Positions 1 to 7,046 of a DNA stretch of 9,415 nucleotides are shown here, piece after piece. Positions within the stretch are counted from its first letter, which is position 1. The number at the start of each line of letters is the position of its first letter. A program made the translations under genes and the position numbers. Origin of the DNA: Clostridia bacterium DTU080 (GTDB lineage: Bacteria; Bacillota; Limnochordia; DTU080). A model generated the notes under the pieces. That model was not told the DNA's origin and did not search any database. It was given only the letters and a program-made list of their open reading frames with translations. The DNA lies in assembly GCA_001513395.1 (NCBI GenBank), contig LFTP01000237.1, positions 1 through 9,415 of the forward strand, given 5' to 3'.

Positions 1-907
1 CTATGAAGGAGATCATCTACCTCAGGATCTGAGCCTTTCCGTTTCGGAATTGGCACCCGGAAGCCATCAGGTGGAAGTTCGGATCCGGCGGGGTTTGTTG
101 GAGCAACGATACAGGCATGAGTTTGAGATCCTTCACGTTAGCCTGCTCTCTCCGAGCCTGTCGCGCGGCGAGCGTGTCTGCGGCATCGTGCCGCTGATTC
201 TGGAAAGCATGGTCGGTCCCGAGGAAGTCCGGGAATTCGCCGTGAGATTGGCTCCGGTACAGAGAGCTGAAGTCGGTGAGGCGATCACCGTTTACGTCGG
301 CAAAGACGTGCCGAGTACATTCCGCTTCAATACCGCTGATTTCGCCGATGGCACCTATGATTTGGAGATCAGCATGACGACGTCATCCGGACACTCCACG
401 CGGCATACGTTTCGGATCGTCATCGACAACTGGGAGATTCTTGAGGATACGATTCTGCCTCCCATGCAAAGCGGCTGGTTCGGAGGCATTGATCGGATGC
501 TGGACGTGGATCGTTCGGAAGGTTGGGAGTACGCGGCTGAAAACCCGGACGCTTTCTTCGGTGACCGTGAAAGGATACGTCTGGAAGAGGGTGCCGAAGA
601 GGGGTATCTCACCTGGCAGTTGCCCCGTCTGAAGGAGTTTGTCTTTACCGTCTACGCGCGTCGTACTGACATCACTCGAGTTGTAGACATAGCCGTGTCA
701 AAGGATGGCGCGACTTGGCACGGTCTGTCTTACACCGTCGATTCGGAGGGGCCATCGGCCGAAGGTTGGTTCAATTTGACTCTCAAAGGAGAGGTCCCCG
801 TCGCCGGAGCGGAGTATGTGCGTCTGACCGTCAAGGAAGGAGATAGGGCGGATGATGTGGTTGAGCTGGGATACGTGTACTTGAAAGCCTCAAAGCATCT
901 GCCTTGA
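1..907 (+). CDS. C-terminal part of an Ig-like / discoidin-like surface or carbohydrate-binding protein (5' partial)
   Basis: The frame is open from base 2, so the true start lies upstream; the TTG at position 50 is only the first possible internal start. It ends with TGA at 905-907. About 300 residues are visible and are almost entirely beta-strand-like, with no catalytic motif. The first half has alternating hydrophobic strands typical of Ig-like or fibronectin-like sandwich domains. The last ~150 residues (from 'MLDVDRSEGWEY' to the end) look like a discoidin/F5-8-type or Ig-like ligand-binding module: an aromatic GW near the start, 'YLTWQLPRLKEF', then 'AVSKDGATWHGL', the 'S-x-DG-x-x-W' pattern common in such modules. 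The stop lies 23 bases before the ATG of the solute-binding protein gene, so the two are probably co-transcribed and may both act outside the membrane on a polysaccharide or glycoconjugate. I cannot name the family, and the N-terminus, including any export signal, is outside the window. Confidence 0.6.
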   Translation, partial: YEGDHLPQDLSLSVSELAPGSHQVEVRIRRGLLEQRYRHEFEILHVSLLSPSLSRGERVCGIVPLILESMVGPEEVREFAVRLAPVQRAEVGEAITVYVGKDVPSTFRFNTADFADGTYDLEISMTTSSGHSTRHTFRIVIDNWEILEDTILPPMQSGWFGGIDRMLDVDRSEGWEYAAENPDAFFGDRERIRLEEGAEEGYLTWQLPRLKEFVFTVYARRTDITRVVDIAVSKDGATWHGLSYTVDSEGPSAEGWFNLTLKGEVPVAGAEYVRLTVKEGDRADDVVELGYVYLKASKHLP

Positions 908-911
908 TTAT

Positions 912-921
912 AAAGGGGGGG
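912..921 (+). promoter_or_regulatory. Ribosome binding site that sets the start of the solute-binding protein gene
   Basis: AAAGGGGGGG lies 9 bases before the ATG at 931. It falls downstream of the TTG at 904 and so argues against starting there. The resulting N-terminus (M-P-G-G-G-R, then a hydrophobic core) is a normal signal peptide. Confidence 0.7.
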
Positions 922-930
922 TTACCAAAA

Positions 931-2205
931 ATGCCGGGTGGCGGACGGTGTCTATCGCTCATCATGGTTTTGCTGCTTTTGGTCGGCGCTGCTGCCGAAG
1001 CGGCCCGGGAGATCACGTTTTTGACCGTTGCTTATTCGGGTGAGTTGATCAAGTATCTGCAGGATGAAGTGGTTCCCCAGTTCAAGGGGATGCACGATGC
1101 CGAGGTCGCTTTGCTGACCGCCGATTGGAACACGCGCATGGAAAGGACTATAGTTTTGACCGCCGGCGGCAGACCTCCCGATGTGGTCGTCACGGGGTTT
1201 TACTCGCCGTACGAAGAAGGCTCGCTGGGACTTTTGGAACCTCTTGATCGTTATTTGGTTCGTTGGCCCTACACATCGCGCTTTTCTAAGGGCCTGTGGG
1301 AGGCCATGAGTTGGCAGGGGCATGTCTACGTCGTTCCGCAAAACCTCGATTTCCGCGGCATCGGCTACAATAAACAGGTCTTTGCGGAATCGGGTTTTGA
1401 CCCGGAGAAGCCGCCGGCCAGCTGGGATGAGCTCACGCAATACGCGCTTCGTTTAACGCGCGTTGAGGGAGACCGAGTTGCGGTTCGGGGATTTGCCGTT
1501 GTCGGAGCGGGTGCGGCACAAACACATCAGCTGAGTTGGTTTATGCGCCAGGCGGGTTTGCCTGCCGTGGATATCGATCGATTCACTTCCAATCTCCTTT
1601 CTTCACAGGCGTTGGAGGCTTTGGAGACGCTGTTGGCATTGTACGAGGCAGGACAGGGAGCCATGCCCGTCATGTCCGGCGACATTCTCCAAGGACGCAT
1701 CGCCATGCGCAGCTTGGCTCCGCATAGTATACGCTCCATGGTGGCCCGCGATCCCGATTTTGTCCACCGCCTGGGTCTGTTCGCCCCGCGTCGGACACCA
1801 AGCAGCACTCCTGTGGCGCACGTTTTTGCCAACGGTCTGGCCATTCCCAGTGCCAGTAAAAACAAGGATCTGGCTTGGGAGTGGATCACCATGTTGACCA
1901 GTGACGATGTTCTCTTTGAAATCCAGCGCATAGGTTGGTTCTTCAGCGGTCGTCTCGATATGCTGCACAGAATGATGGGAGTGCAGCCGGGGATCGAGAT
2001 GTGGTATGCCATGGAGCCCTACTTGCAGCGTTCGGTGATTACACCGCCGCGTGACATCGCTCAGACGGAATTGAACGAGCTGATCCTAAAGACCTACGAC
2101 AGGCAGATATCGCCTCGGGCTGCTCTTGAGAACGCTCATGCTCTTTGGAGCCGGCTTCTGAAAGATTGGGAGACGGAGATAAGCCGGTCAAAAGAGAGTC
2201 ATTAG
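931..2205 (+). CDS. ABC transporter extracellular solute-binding protein, family 1 (sugar-type)
   Basis: The product is 424 residues, normal for family-1 (MalE/UgpB-type) sugar-binding proteins. Residues 1-25 form a signal peptide: Arg6, a hydrophobic stretch 'LSLIMVLLLLVGAAA', and an AEA/A cleavage site. The mature protein opens with 'REITFLTVAY'. The body has family hallmarks: 'RPPDVVVTGFYSPYEEGSLG' (ligand-pocket region), 'LEPLDRYL', 'GHVYVVPQNLDFRGIGYNK', 'PPASWDEL', and late in the protein 'NGLAIPSASKNKDLAWEWI', the usual C-terminal-lobe helix. It should capture an oligosaccharide or glycoside outside the inner membrane and deliver it to an ABC permease, but no permease genes are adjacent. 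There is no lipobox Cys after the hydrophobic core (Cys7 lies before it), so it is probably soluble in a periplasm, pointing to a diderm cell. It likely forms an operon with the upstream surface-protein gene. The substrate cannot be read from sequence. Confidence 0.88.
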   Translation: MPGGGRCLSLIMVLLLLVGAAAEAAREITFLTVAYSGELIKYLQDEVVPQFKGMHDAEVALLTADWNTRMERTIVLTAGGRPPDVVVTGFYSPYEEGSLGLLEPLDRYLVRWPYTSRFSKGLWEAMSWQGHVYVVPQNLDFRGIGYNKQVFAESGFDPEKPPASWDELTQYALRLTRVEGDRVAVRGFAVVGAGAAQTHQLSWFMRQAGLPAVDIDRFTSNLLSSQALEALETLLALYEAGQGAMPVMSGDILQGRIAMRSLAPHSIRSMVARDPDFVHRLGLFAPRRTPSSTPVAHVFANGLAIPSASKNKDLAWEWITMLTSDDVLFEIQRIGWFFSGRLDMLHRMMGVQPGIEMWYAMEPYLQRSVITPPRDIAQTELNELILKTYDRQISPRAALENAHALWSRLLKDWETEISRSKESH

Positions 2206-2372
2206 CGCCGATGTGAGGCGAGTCCCGCAACGTCGGTAAGTGGATCCGGTGCTGTCTATCGAACCGTCAGACGATCCGGAAGGACTGACGGGACGCTACG
2301 GCACTTCGGGAGCGGTGTCGTTTGCGGGCAGCTTAAATGATGTGAAAAGCGCAAGTCTTCCTTGTCCGGTCG

Positions 2373-2403
2373 GCCGGGTCTGTCACTTGCCGGCAGGCCC
2401 GGC
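2373..2403. other. GC-rich hairpin in the intergenic region, possible weak terminator
   Basis: GCCGGGTCTG (2373-2382) pairs with CAGGCCCGGC (2394-2403): 10 base pairs with one G-T wobble and an 11-base loop. It lies about 170 bases after the solute-binding protein gene and 11 bases beyond the stop of the leftward small ORF. Neither strand has a T run after it, so it is not a standard intrinsic terminator, although it could block 3' exonuclease. A smaller 7-bp stem (2264-2270 with 2285-2291) is nearby. No convincing gene was found on the plus strand between 2206 and 2640. Confidence 0.35.
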
Positions 2404-2413
2404 ATATCGTCGC

Positions 2414-2617
2414 TCAGGCCGCTACGTCGCGGCTAGCGTGTCGGACAGAGCGCGCCGCGTGGTTGAGGAGGTTGCGCAGACTGTTGATCACATAATCATA
2501 GGCGTCTTTGCTTCCTTCGTAGTACTGACCGTCCGATTCTCCGGTCTTTCGCTCCAGCTCTTTTTGCACGGCTTCGTAGGCCGCCAAGAGTCTTTTGAGT
2601 TCGCACTCCCATTGCAT
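2414..2617 (-). CDS. Small helical hypothetical protein (67 aa)
   Basis: The start is taken at the ATG at 2617 because GAGGGG lies 9 bases upstream on the minus strand; the ATG at 2626 overlaps that RBS and would leave too little spacing. The product begins 'MQWECELKRLLAAYEAVQKE' and is almost entirely helix-forming, with heptad-like spacing of L, A and V over the first 25 residues and a second amphipathic stretch 'DAYDYVINSLRNLLNHA'. It has one Cys (residue 5), no signal peptide, no membrane segment and no Gly-rich or core-peptide pattern. It is divergent from tldD. I do not recognise a family. A good RBS, sensible amino-acid composition and a TGA stop favour a real gene, but the short length keeps confidence moderate. 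Confidence 0.5.
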   Translation of the reverse strand: MQWECELKRLLAAYEAVQKELERKTGESDGQYYEGSKDAYDYVINSLRNLLNHAARSVRHASRDVAA

Positions 2618-2827
2618 CGACGTCATCCCCCTCAATAACGTCAAGTGGGGATAAAAAGCCACCCCTTTGGAGTTTCAGCCGGCTGCGGCTGGGATATTCC
2701 ACAGGCCGGATCTTTTTTGTAGCTTACACGGACGGACCTATGTAATAGACTGAAGGATTACCGGGTCCACTTGCTGCACAGCATAAGGATACTGATGCCG
2801 GCGAAGGCGGTTTTTGAAAGCAGGGAT

Positions 2828-2856
2828 TTGTCCGTTACGTGTTCAAATTGTATACA
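2828..2856 (+). promoter_or_regulatory. Possible sigma-70-type promoter for tldD-tldE
   Basis: TTGTCC (2828-2833), a 17-base spacer and TATACA (2851-2856) give 4/6 matches to each consensus hexamer with ideal spacing, about 75 bases upstream of the tldD start in an AT-richer stretch. It was chosen by eye, and other weak boxes such as TATGTT at 2861 exist. Confidence 0.3.
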
Positions 2857-2917
2857 GAGCTATGTTATAGAGGAACTTAGCATTGAAGTGTAGAGGTTAT
2901 TCCGGCCTAAATTGCGG

Positions 2918-2925
2918 AAAGGAGG
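2918..2925 (+). promoter_or_regulatory. Ribosome binding site that sets the start of tldD
   Basis: AAAGGAGG ends 8 bases before the ATG at 2934. The in-frame ATG at 2928 would be only 2 bases away, and the TTG at 2883 has no RBS. The start at 2934 is therefore preferred. Confidence 0.75.
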
Positions 2926-2933
2926 CCATGTCT

Positions 2934-4313
2934 ATGGCTGCAGTGGACCTCAAGCGGTACGCAGCCTTCTTGAAGGATTACACTGAGCTTCGAATGCAAG
3001 AGAATCGAACGATTGGGATCGGCTTCCTCAACGGAAACAACACGGGCAACTCTCGCAGCAGTTCACGAGGGGTGTCTGCTCGCGTCTATCGCCAGGGTTC
3101 GTGGGGTTTTGCATCCAGTCCGGATCCCAGTGACGACAGCATCAAGGCTGTGCTTAGCCTGGCTCAACAAAACGCAGACTTTCTTCACGCCCGGGAGGAT
3201 AAGGGGCAGGGTCCCTTGCCTTCCGTCGTTGCCCATCTTGAGAAGGATTTTTCGACCAAAAAACCGAGGCTATCCCAGAAGGATCTGCTGGCTTACGCCA
3301 AGGAGGTTGACAATTACATATCAACCGAGTATCCGGATCTGACGAGCAGGTCGGTAGGCCTAAGCTCCTTGGAGATAGAAAAGACGTTACTCACCTCGGA
3401 GGGCTCTTTTTATCGCTCGCTCATTCCAAGGAGCTTCATCTACATTAATCTGGCCGCTCAGGCCAATGACGGACCCGTCGAAGTGTTTGACCTTCACGGA
3501 GGGCTGGGCCAATTCGAAGACACACTTCCGTCAGATGAGGTCTTGCATTCCATGATCGATCGGCTCTACGAACACCTCATGCGCAAAAAAGAGGGTGTGT
3601 TTGCCGAAGCGGGAGTCAAGACCTGCATTCTCGATGCCAAGCTTGGAGGCATTTTGGCTCACGAGGCCATAGGCCATACCACGGAGGCGGATTTGGTTCT
3701 CTCCGGTTCAGTAGCCGGTCGTTTGCTCAATCAGGAAGTGGCCAGTCCTTTGATCACCCTGGTCGATTTTGCTCATACGGCCTTCGGGGAAGTCTGTCCG
3801 GTACCTGTTTACGTCGACGACGAAGGTACGCCCGGTCAGGATGTGACGCTCATCGAGCAAGGGGTTCTCCGGAATTTCATGCACAACAAAGAATCGGCAC
3901 GGATCTTTGGCGTGGCTCCGACCGGCAACGCCAGGGCTTATGCGTTTTCCGATGAGCCTTTGATCAGGATGCGCAATACGGCTATCTTGCCCGGCGACAG
4001 CTCGCTGGAAGACATGATCGCCTCGGTGGAAGACGGTTATTACCTAATTCAAGCCAGTAACGGCCAGGCGGATTCCACAAGCGAGTTCATGTTCGGTGTG
4101 GTATTGGGATATGAGATCAAAAACGGCAAGCTGGGCAGGGCCATCCGTGACACGACGATCTCCGGGGTGGCCTACGACGTCCTAAAGACGGTCACCATGG
4201 TTTCCGATCAGCACTGGTGGAGCAGTGGAGGCATGTGCGGTAAGAAACAGGCCATCCCCGTGGGCATGGGGGGTCCGGCCATCAAGTGCCAGATCACTCT
4301 GGGAGGGAGATAG
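2934..4313 (+). CDS. tldD: TldD-family metalloprotease subunit
   Basis: The product is 459 residues; E. coli TldD is about 480. TldD and TldE form a heterodimer that degrades unfolded or small peptides in the cytoplasm and, in some bacteria, trims antibiotic-peptide precursors. Residues 1-~200 match the first TldD/PmbA domain (for example 'SRSSSRGVSARVYRQGSWGF', the exposed-strand region). The zinc motif HExxxH is H243-E-A-I-G-H248, followed by TTEADLV, and the third ligand Cys is C435 in 'GGMCGKKQAIPVGMGGP'. The segment 'VDDEGTPGQDVTLIEQGVLR' (about 300-320) and the C-terminal 'AIKCQITLGGR' are family signatures. The protease looks intact. Three bases separate its TAG from the tldE ATG, and the tldE RBS lies inside its 3' end, so the two are translated together. 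No signal peptide is seen. Start alternatives: 2928 or 2883. Confidence 0.95.
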   Translation: MAAVDLKRYAAFLKDYTELRMQENRTIGIGFLNGNNTGNSRSSSRGVSARVYRQGSWGFASSPDPSDDSIKAVLSLAQQNADFLHAREDKGQGPLPSVVAHLEKDFSTKKPRLSQKDLLAYAKEVDNYISTEYPDLTSRSVGLSSLEIEKTLLTSEGSFYRSLIPRSFIYINLAAQANDGPVEVFDLHGGLGQFEDTLPSDEVLHSMIDRLYEHLMRKKEGVFAEAGVKTCILDAKLGGILAHEAIGHTTEADLVLSGSVAGRLLNQEVASPLITLVDFAHTAFGEVCPVPVYVDDEGTPGQDVTLIEQGVLRNFMHNKESARIFGVAPTGNARAYAFSDEPLIRMRNTAILPGDSSLEDMIASVEDGYYLIQASNGQADSTSEFMFGVVLGYEIKNGKLGRAIRDTTISGVAYDVLKTVTMVSDQHWWSSGGMCGKKQAIPVGMGGPAIKCQITLGGR

Positions 4314-4316
4314 ACC

Positions 4317-5612
4317 ATGAGACACGGCGATGAAGTCGCTCAAGAGGCACTTGACGCTTTGTTAAAGGCCGGGGCGGACAAAGCCAGTTGCGGAGTGAGC
4401 ACCTCCGTAGTCACCGAGCTGAATGTGGAGCGGGCGCAGATAGGTCTGTTGCGTTCCACTATGAATGTCAACGTCAATCTTATGGCCATCAAAGATCAGA
4501 AGAAGGGAAGTGTTAGCCTCAACAGCCTTGAACCGTCGGCCATCGATCGGGCGGCAACTGACACCCTGGCCATGGCTGCGGTCTCGCAGCCCGATCCGGC
4601 ATTCGACATTGCGGAGGCACAAGAACCGGCCAGTTTTGAGAGCGGAGCCAAAGAGCCCGATCATGATGCCATGTACGATAGGATGAAGGAATTCTTGGAT
4701 ACCGTGGCTGACAAATATCCTACGATTATGTTGCGACAGGCTTATTTGAGTTTTTCCCGTCACAACTGGAGTTTCGTCAACTCTAACGGCGTTGATTACC
4801 GGACGGAGCAAGGCGTTTACCGGTTCAACGCTCTTTTTTCGGCACGCGAAGGCGATGAGGTCTCTTCCTTCAATTACACCGGATTCTCTATGCGCGATCT
4901 CGAGCAGGAGCTGCTGGAACGAGGTTCTTTGGATATCATGCTTCGGCAGACGACCGAACAGGTGCGCACGCGTCCCGTAAAGGGCAAGTTCATGGGCGAT
5001 ATGATCATAGCGCCCGATTGCCTGGGCTCTTTCCTCGGTTTTTTGACTCATCCTTTGAGTGACAGGCCGCTGATTTCCGGGACCAGCCTCTATAAGGACA
5101 GTCTGGGCGAGAAGATCGCCGGTGCGGAGTTTACTTTGCATTCCCGGCCGGTCTCTTCCGAGATAGCCGACGGGTATTTTGTCACGGGAGACGGCTATGC
5201 GGCCGAAAACAGCACGATCATTGATCGGGGAGTGCTCAAAAGCTACTTACTCAGTCTGTATGGCGCCAAAAAGACGGGACGCGAAAGAGCCAAAAACAAC
5301 GGCGGAGCCTATGTTGTCGAACCGGGGACCACTCCGTTGGAGGAGGCAATCCGCGGGGTGAAGCAGGGCGTGTTGTTGGTCCGTTTTTCAGGAGGATCTC
5401 CCAGTGCCAACGGCGATTTCTCCGGGGTGGCCAAAAACAGCTACTACATCGAAGACGGACAGATTGCTTATCCCATCCGGGAGACGATGGTTTCCGGCAA
5501 TTTCGCCGAGGCCTTTCGAAATCTCAAGGTGGTCTCCAAAGAGCGAGTGGATTTCGGATGGTCCATTCTCCCTTGGGTTGTCGTGCCGGGAATAACCATC
5601 TCAGGCCGATAG
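4317..5612 (+). CDS. tldE: TldE/PmbA-family subunit, non-catalytic partner of TldD
   Basis: The product is 431 residues (E. coli PmbA is about 450). It belongs to the same superfamily as TldD but has no HExxxH motif, as expected for TldE, which shapes the tunnel of the heterodimer and does not bind zinc. Family segments include 'ADKASCGVSTSVVTELNVER' at the N-terminus, 'FVNSNGVDYRTEQGVYRF' mid-protein (the strand around the 'N-S-x-G' turn), 'DCLGSFLGFLTHPLSDRPL', 'GDGYAAENSTIIDRGVLKSY', and the C-terminal 'FRNLKVVSKERVDFGW' and 'PGITISGR'. GGGAGGG at 4301-4307 lies 9 bases before the ATG at 4317. It forms a two-gene operon with tldD and is followed about 100 bases later by a terminator-like hairpin. 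It appears intact and cytoplasmic. Confidence 0.94.
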   Translation: MRHGDEVAQEALDALLKAGADKASCGVSTSVVTELNVERAQIGLLRSTMNVNVNLMAIKDQKKGSVSLNSLEPSAIDRAATDTLAMAAVSQPDPAFDIAEAQEPASFESGAKEPDHDAMYDRMKEFLDTVADKYPTIMLRQAYLSFSRHNWSFVNSNGVDYRTEQGVYRFNALFSAREGDEVSSFNYTGFSMRDLEQELLERGSLDIMLRQTTEQVRTRPVKGKFMGDMIIAPDCLGSFLGFLTHPLSDRPLISGTSLYKDSLGEKIAGAEFTLHSRPVSSEIADGYFVTGDGYAAENSTIIDRGVLKSYLLSLYGAKKTGRERAKNNGGAYVVEPGTTPLEEAIRGVKQGVLLVRFSGGSPSANGDFSGVAKNSYYIEDGQIAYPIRETMVSGNFAEAFRNLKVVSKERVDFGWSILPWVVVPGITISGR

Positions 5613-5712
5613 AATCGGATTAGCGAAGTCGGATTGTGCATAGAGCCGGGGTATATCTGTCGGAAGATGCCTGCATACCGCTCCCAAAGGAACTGGTCGG
5701 CGTCAATCATAC

Positions 5713-5770
5713 GCTCACTCCCGGCGCTCATGGGGCCTTTGCCCCGACGTTGCGCGGGAGTGGGCTTTTT
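5713..5770 (+). terminator. Branched intrinsic terminator after tldD-tldE
   Basis: GCTCACTCCC-g-GCGC (5713-5727) pairs with GCGC-GGGAGTGGGC (5752-5765), leaving a single bulged G and one T-G wobble. TTTTT (5766-5770) follows directly. Inside the long loop sits a second hairpin, GGGGC-CTTT-GCCCC (5732-5745). A strong GC stem plus a T run about 100 bases after the tldE stop fits a Rho-independent terminator. The nested second stem is unusual. Confidence 0.7.
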
Positions 5771-5778
5771 CGCCCGGT

Positions 5779-6130
5779 ATGGGGGGGTCGCCGAGTCAAG
5801 GATTTCTTGCCTGCTTCGATCTTGCTCTCAAAGATGAGTTCGTCGGAAAACCGGGACTGCTTTTTCGGGCTATGTTTAGAGCTCCGAGGCACCGTCTGCC
5901 TCAAAAGCCGCCAAGCCGGGTAGATTTTTTGCTCCCTCAGGGGTGCTTGTGAGCGAAAGCCTTGAGTCTTTGGTGAACTCCGAACATGCCCGGGTGATCT
6001 ATGATCGAGTTCTTGGCGCGGCCAATTCGCTGTTGCTTGGCTATCGAGGTATACATGAGATGGACGACAGACTCCACTGCGCAGTCATATTTTAGGCGGG
6101 TCCGATGCGCGAACAGATGATAGCGTAGCG
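5779..6130 (+). other. Gene-free stretch with unresolved, frame-broken coding remnants
   Basis: No intact gene of convincing length is present. On the plus strand, one frame reads a protein-like segment (about 5788-5948, '...ACFDLALKDEFVGKPGLL...') that ends at TGA. A different frame becomes open from 5880 to a TAG at 6093-6095. The latter could be read as a 48-residue ORF from GTG 5949, with AGGGG 5 bases upstream: 'MSESLESLVNSEHARVIYDR', then 'VLGAANSLLLGYRGIHEMDD'. The composition looks protein-like in both, suggesting a decayed gene with a frameshift near 5930-5945. I cannot name the family. A small hairpin (GAGGCA 5886-5891 with TGCCTC 5897-5902) is present without a T run. Confidence 0.35.
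5949..6095 (+). CDS. Possible 48-aa ORF or gene fragment of unknown function
   Basis: GTG start with AGGGG 5 bases upstream, TAG stop. It encodes a mostly helical peptide with a hydrophobic middle (VLGAANSLLL) and a Cys near the end (LHCAVIF). No family is recognised. The frame is open upstream to 5880, and a second protein-like frame precedes it, so it may equally be a piece of a decayed gene. The real product could be nothing. Confidence 0.2.
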   Translation: MSESLESLVNSEHARVIYDRVLGAANSLLLGYRGIHEMDDRLHCAVIF

Positions 6131-6616
6131 GCCTCCGGCAGCGCACTCAAGCCAGCGTCGCCTTTGCGCTCTCGGCCAGGCATTCACCCGGTCACGACCT
6201 TCGCAGATCGCAGCCTGGGGATCATGAATGTCGCTTCCGAACGTCAGGAGGCTGCTTGGAAGGCTATGAAATGGCTTTTCCGCCCCGAAATACAGGCCCA
6301 GTGGAACGTGAACATGGGCATGGCGGCGGCCGCGTGTTCGGCCGTGGCACCCGCTGTATCGTAACGGTATCCATCCGAGCGTATTGCGCTGGGTCACTGC
6401 TTCATTACGGATGAAGTCCGCCGCGCCAATCCTTGGTCAATGGTCATGTGGACGACGGATTTGCCTTCCGAAGCCTACGCCTTCAGGGCGCGGCTCGTGC
6501 GCGGGCAGATAGCCAGGGAAGAGTATATCACTGAGTTCGGAGGCGTCGTGCGCAAGTATTTGGACCAAATTGCCATCCGAGGCCGGTGTACGAGGGGCGC
6601 TGGATTCCCACTGTGA
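6131..6616 (+). pseudogene. Remnant of a second family-1 solute-binding protein (C-terminal part, broken)
   Basis: In one frame, 6131-6364 reads 'PLRSRPGIHPVTTFADRSLG', then 'IMNVASERQEAAWKAMKWLF' and 'RPEIQAQWNVNMGM'. This is the typical C-terminal-lobe region of extracellular sugar-binding proteins: a '-slgI' strand, then 'S-x-rqeAAW-x-x-mkWL-x-pE-x-Q'. TAA at 6362-6364 interrupts it. The same frame then continues to TGA at 6614-6616 with 'RRANPWSMVMWTTDLPSEAY' and 'EEYITEFGGVVRKYLDQIAI', which resembles the final helices of the family. Between about 6315 and 6400 another frame ('PLYRNGIHPSVLRW') fits the family better, so two compensating frameshifts are an alternative to one nonsense change. 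No N-terminal two-thirds and no signal peptide are found upstream. It is a different paralog from the gene at 931-2205. Confidence 0.65.
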
Positions 6617-6628
6617 CTCAGCGCCTCT
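6593..6628. other. Stem-loop at the junction of two convergent reading frames
   Basis: AGGGGCGCTG (6593-6602) pairs with CAGCGCCTCT (6619-6628): 10 base pairs with one G-T wobble and a 16-base loop. It spans the stop of the broken plus-strand gene (6616) and the stop of the minus-strand gene (6618), which are one base apart. No T run follows on either strand, so a role as a bidirectional terminator is only possible. Confidence 0.4.
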
Positions 6629-7046
6629 CAATGAGATAGACAATCATTCGACATTGCGGGACGGCGGGGTCCATGATGTCATACTCACAATGAAAACCGG
6701 CCTTGCGCAGCAACGGGACAACCCATCCCGGGCAGTGCTCGCAATAGCGTTCGAACGGATCCGCATCATTGTCCAAGACCTTGCTGAGACTCGGGCAGCG
6801 ATGCATGACCAACTCAAAGCGATCAGGATAAACCGTATTGGTCATGTCGCAGTTTTCTTCGTAGGCTATGCGATCCCAGTAGGCTTTCATTCCGGTCAGC
6901 CCCTGGCTGCGAAAAAGCTCCAGGCAGTGCATCTCTTGCTGCTCGGATATAAGCCGATAGTACTTCTCCAGCTCTCCGTCGCCTTGGCTGTCCAGGAACT
7001 TGAAAACCTCGTTGTAGAAGCGTACGAAATGATCACTCGGGATCAT
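6618..7046 (-). CDS. Cys-rich small protein, ATC-hydrolase-like group (gene B)
   Basis: The product is 142 residues from the ATG at 7046, with GGTGGTGA about 6 bases upstream; GTG at 7058 or 7055 lacks an RBS. It overlaps the end of gene A by 14 bases, so coupled translation is likely. An N-terminal helical region of about 65 residues is followed by 'EENCDMTNTV', then Cys84 in 'HRCPSLSKV', Cys102 and Cys105 in 'FERYCEHCPGW', Cys120 in 'GFHCEYDI' and Cys132 in 'PQCRMIVYLI'. The arrangement (CP motif, a second Cys 18 residues on, a final Cys before a basic-ended strand) resembles the small L-2-amino-thiazoline-4-carboxylic acid hydrolase-like proteins and related uncharacterised cytosolic families. 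This assignment is from memory of the pattern. There is no signal peptide or membrane segment. The substrate is unknown; its place behind glycosidase-like genes gives only weak context. Confidence 0.6.
   Translation of the reverse strand: MIPSDHFVRFYNEVFKFLDSQGDGELEKYYRLISEQQEMHCLELFRSQGLTGMKAYWDRIAYEENCDMTNTVYPDRFELVMHRCPSLSKVLDNDADPFERYCEHCPGWVVPLLRKAGFHCEYDIMDPAVPQCRMIVYLIERR

Noticed and set aside
952..2012. Two ~160-aa minus-strand ORFs (952-1440, 1527-2012) under the solute-binding protein gene
   Set aside because: Antisense to a well-supported gene; composition rich in R, H and S as in shadow frames.
4362..5141. 259-aa minus-strand ORF inside tldE
   Set aside because: It lies wholly antisense to a clear TldE gene, has no RBS or recognisable motif, and follows from the codon bias of the sense strand.
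2414..5612. RiPP cluster built around tldDE
   Set aside because: No precursor peptide with a core region and no modifying enzyme is visible; tldDE is a common housekeeping pair.
5613..5923. 67-aa and 95-aa plus-strand ORFs after tldE
   Set aside because: Both run through the strong terminator hairpin and T run, lack an RBS, and have no recognisable motif.
5770..6620. Insertion sequence as the cause of the degenerate region
   Set aside because: No transposase-like frame, terminal inverted repeats or target duplication were seen; the identifiable part is a solute-binding protein remnant.
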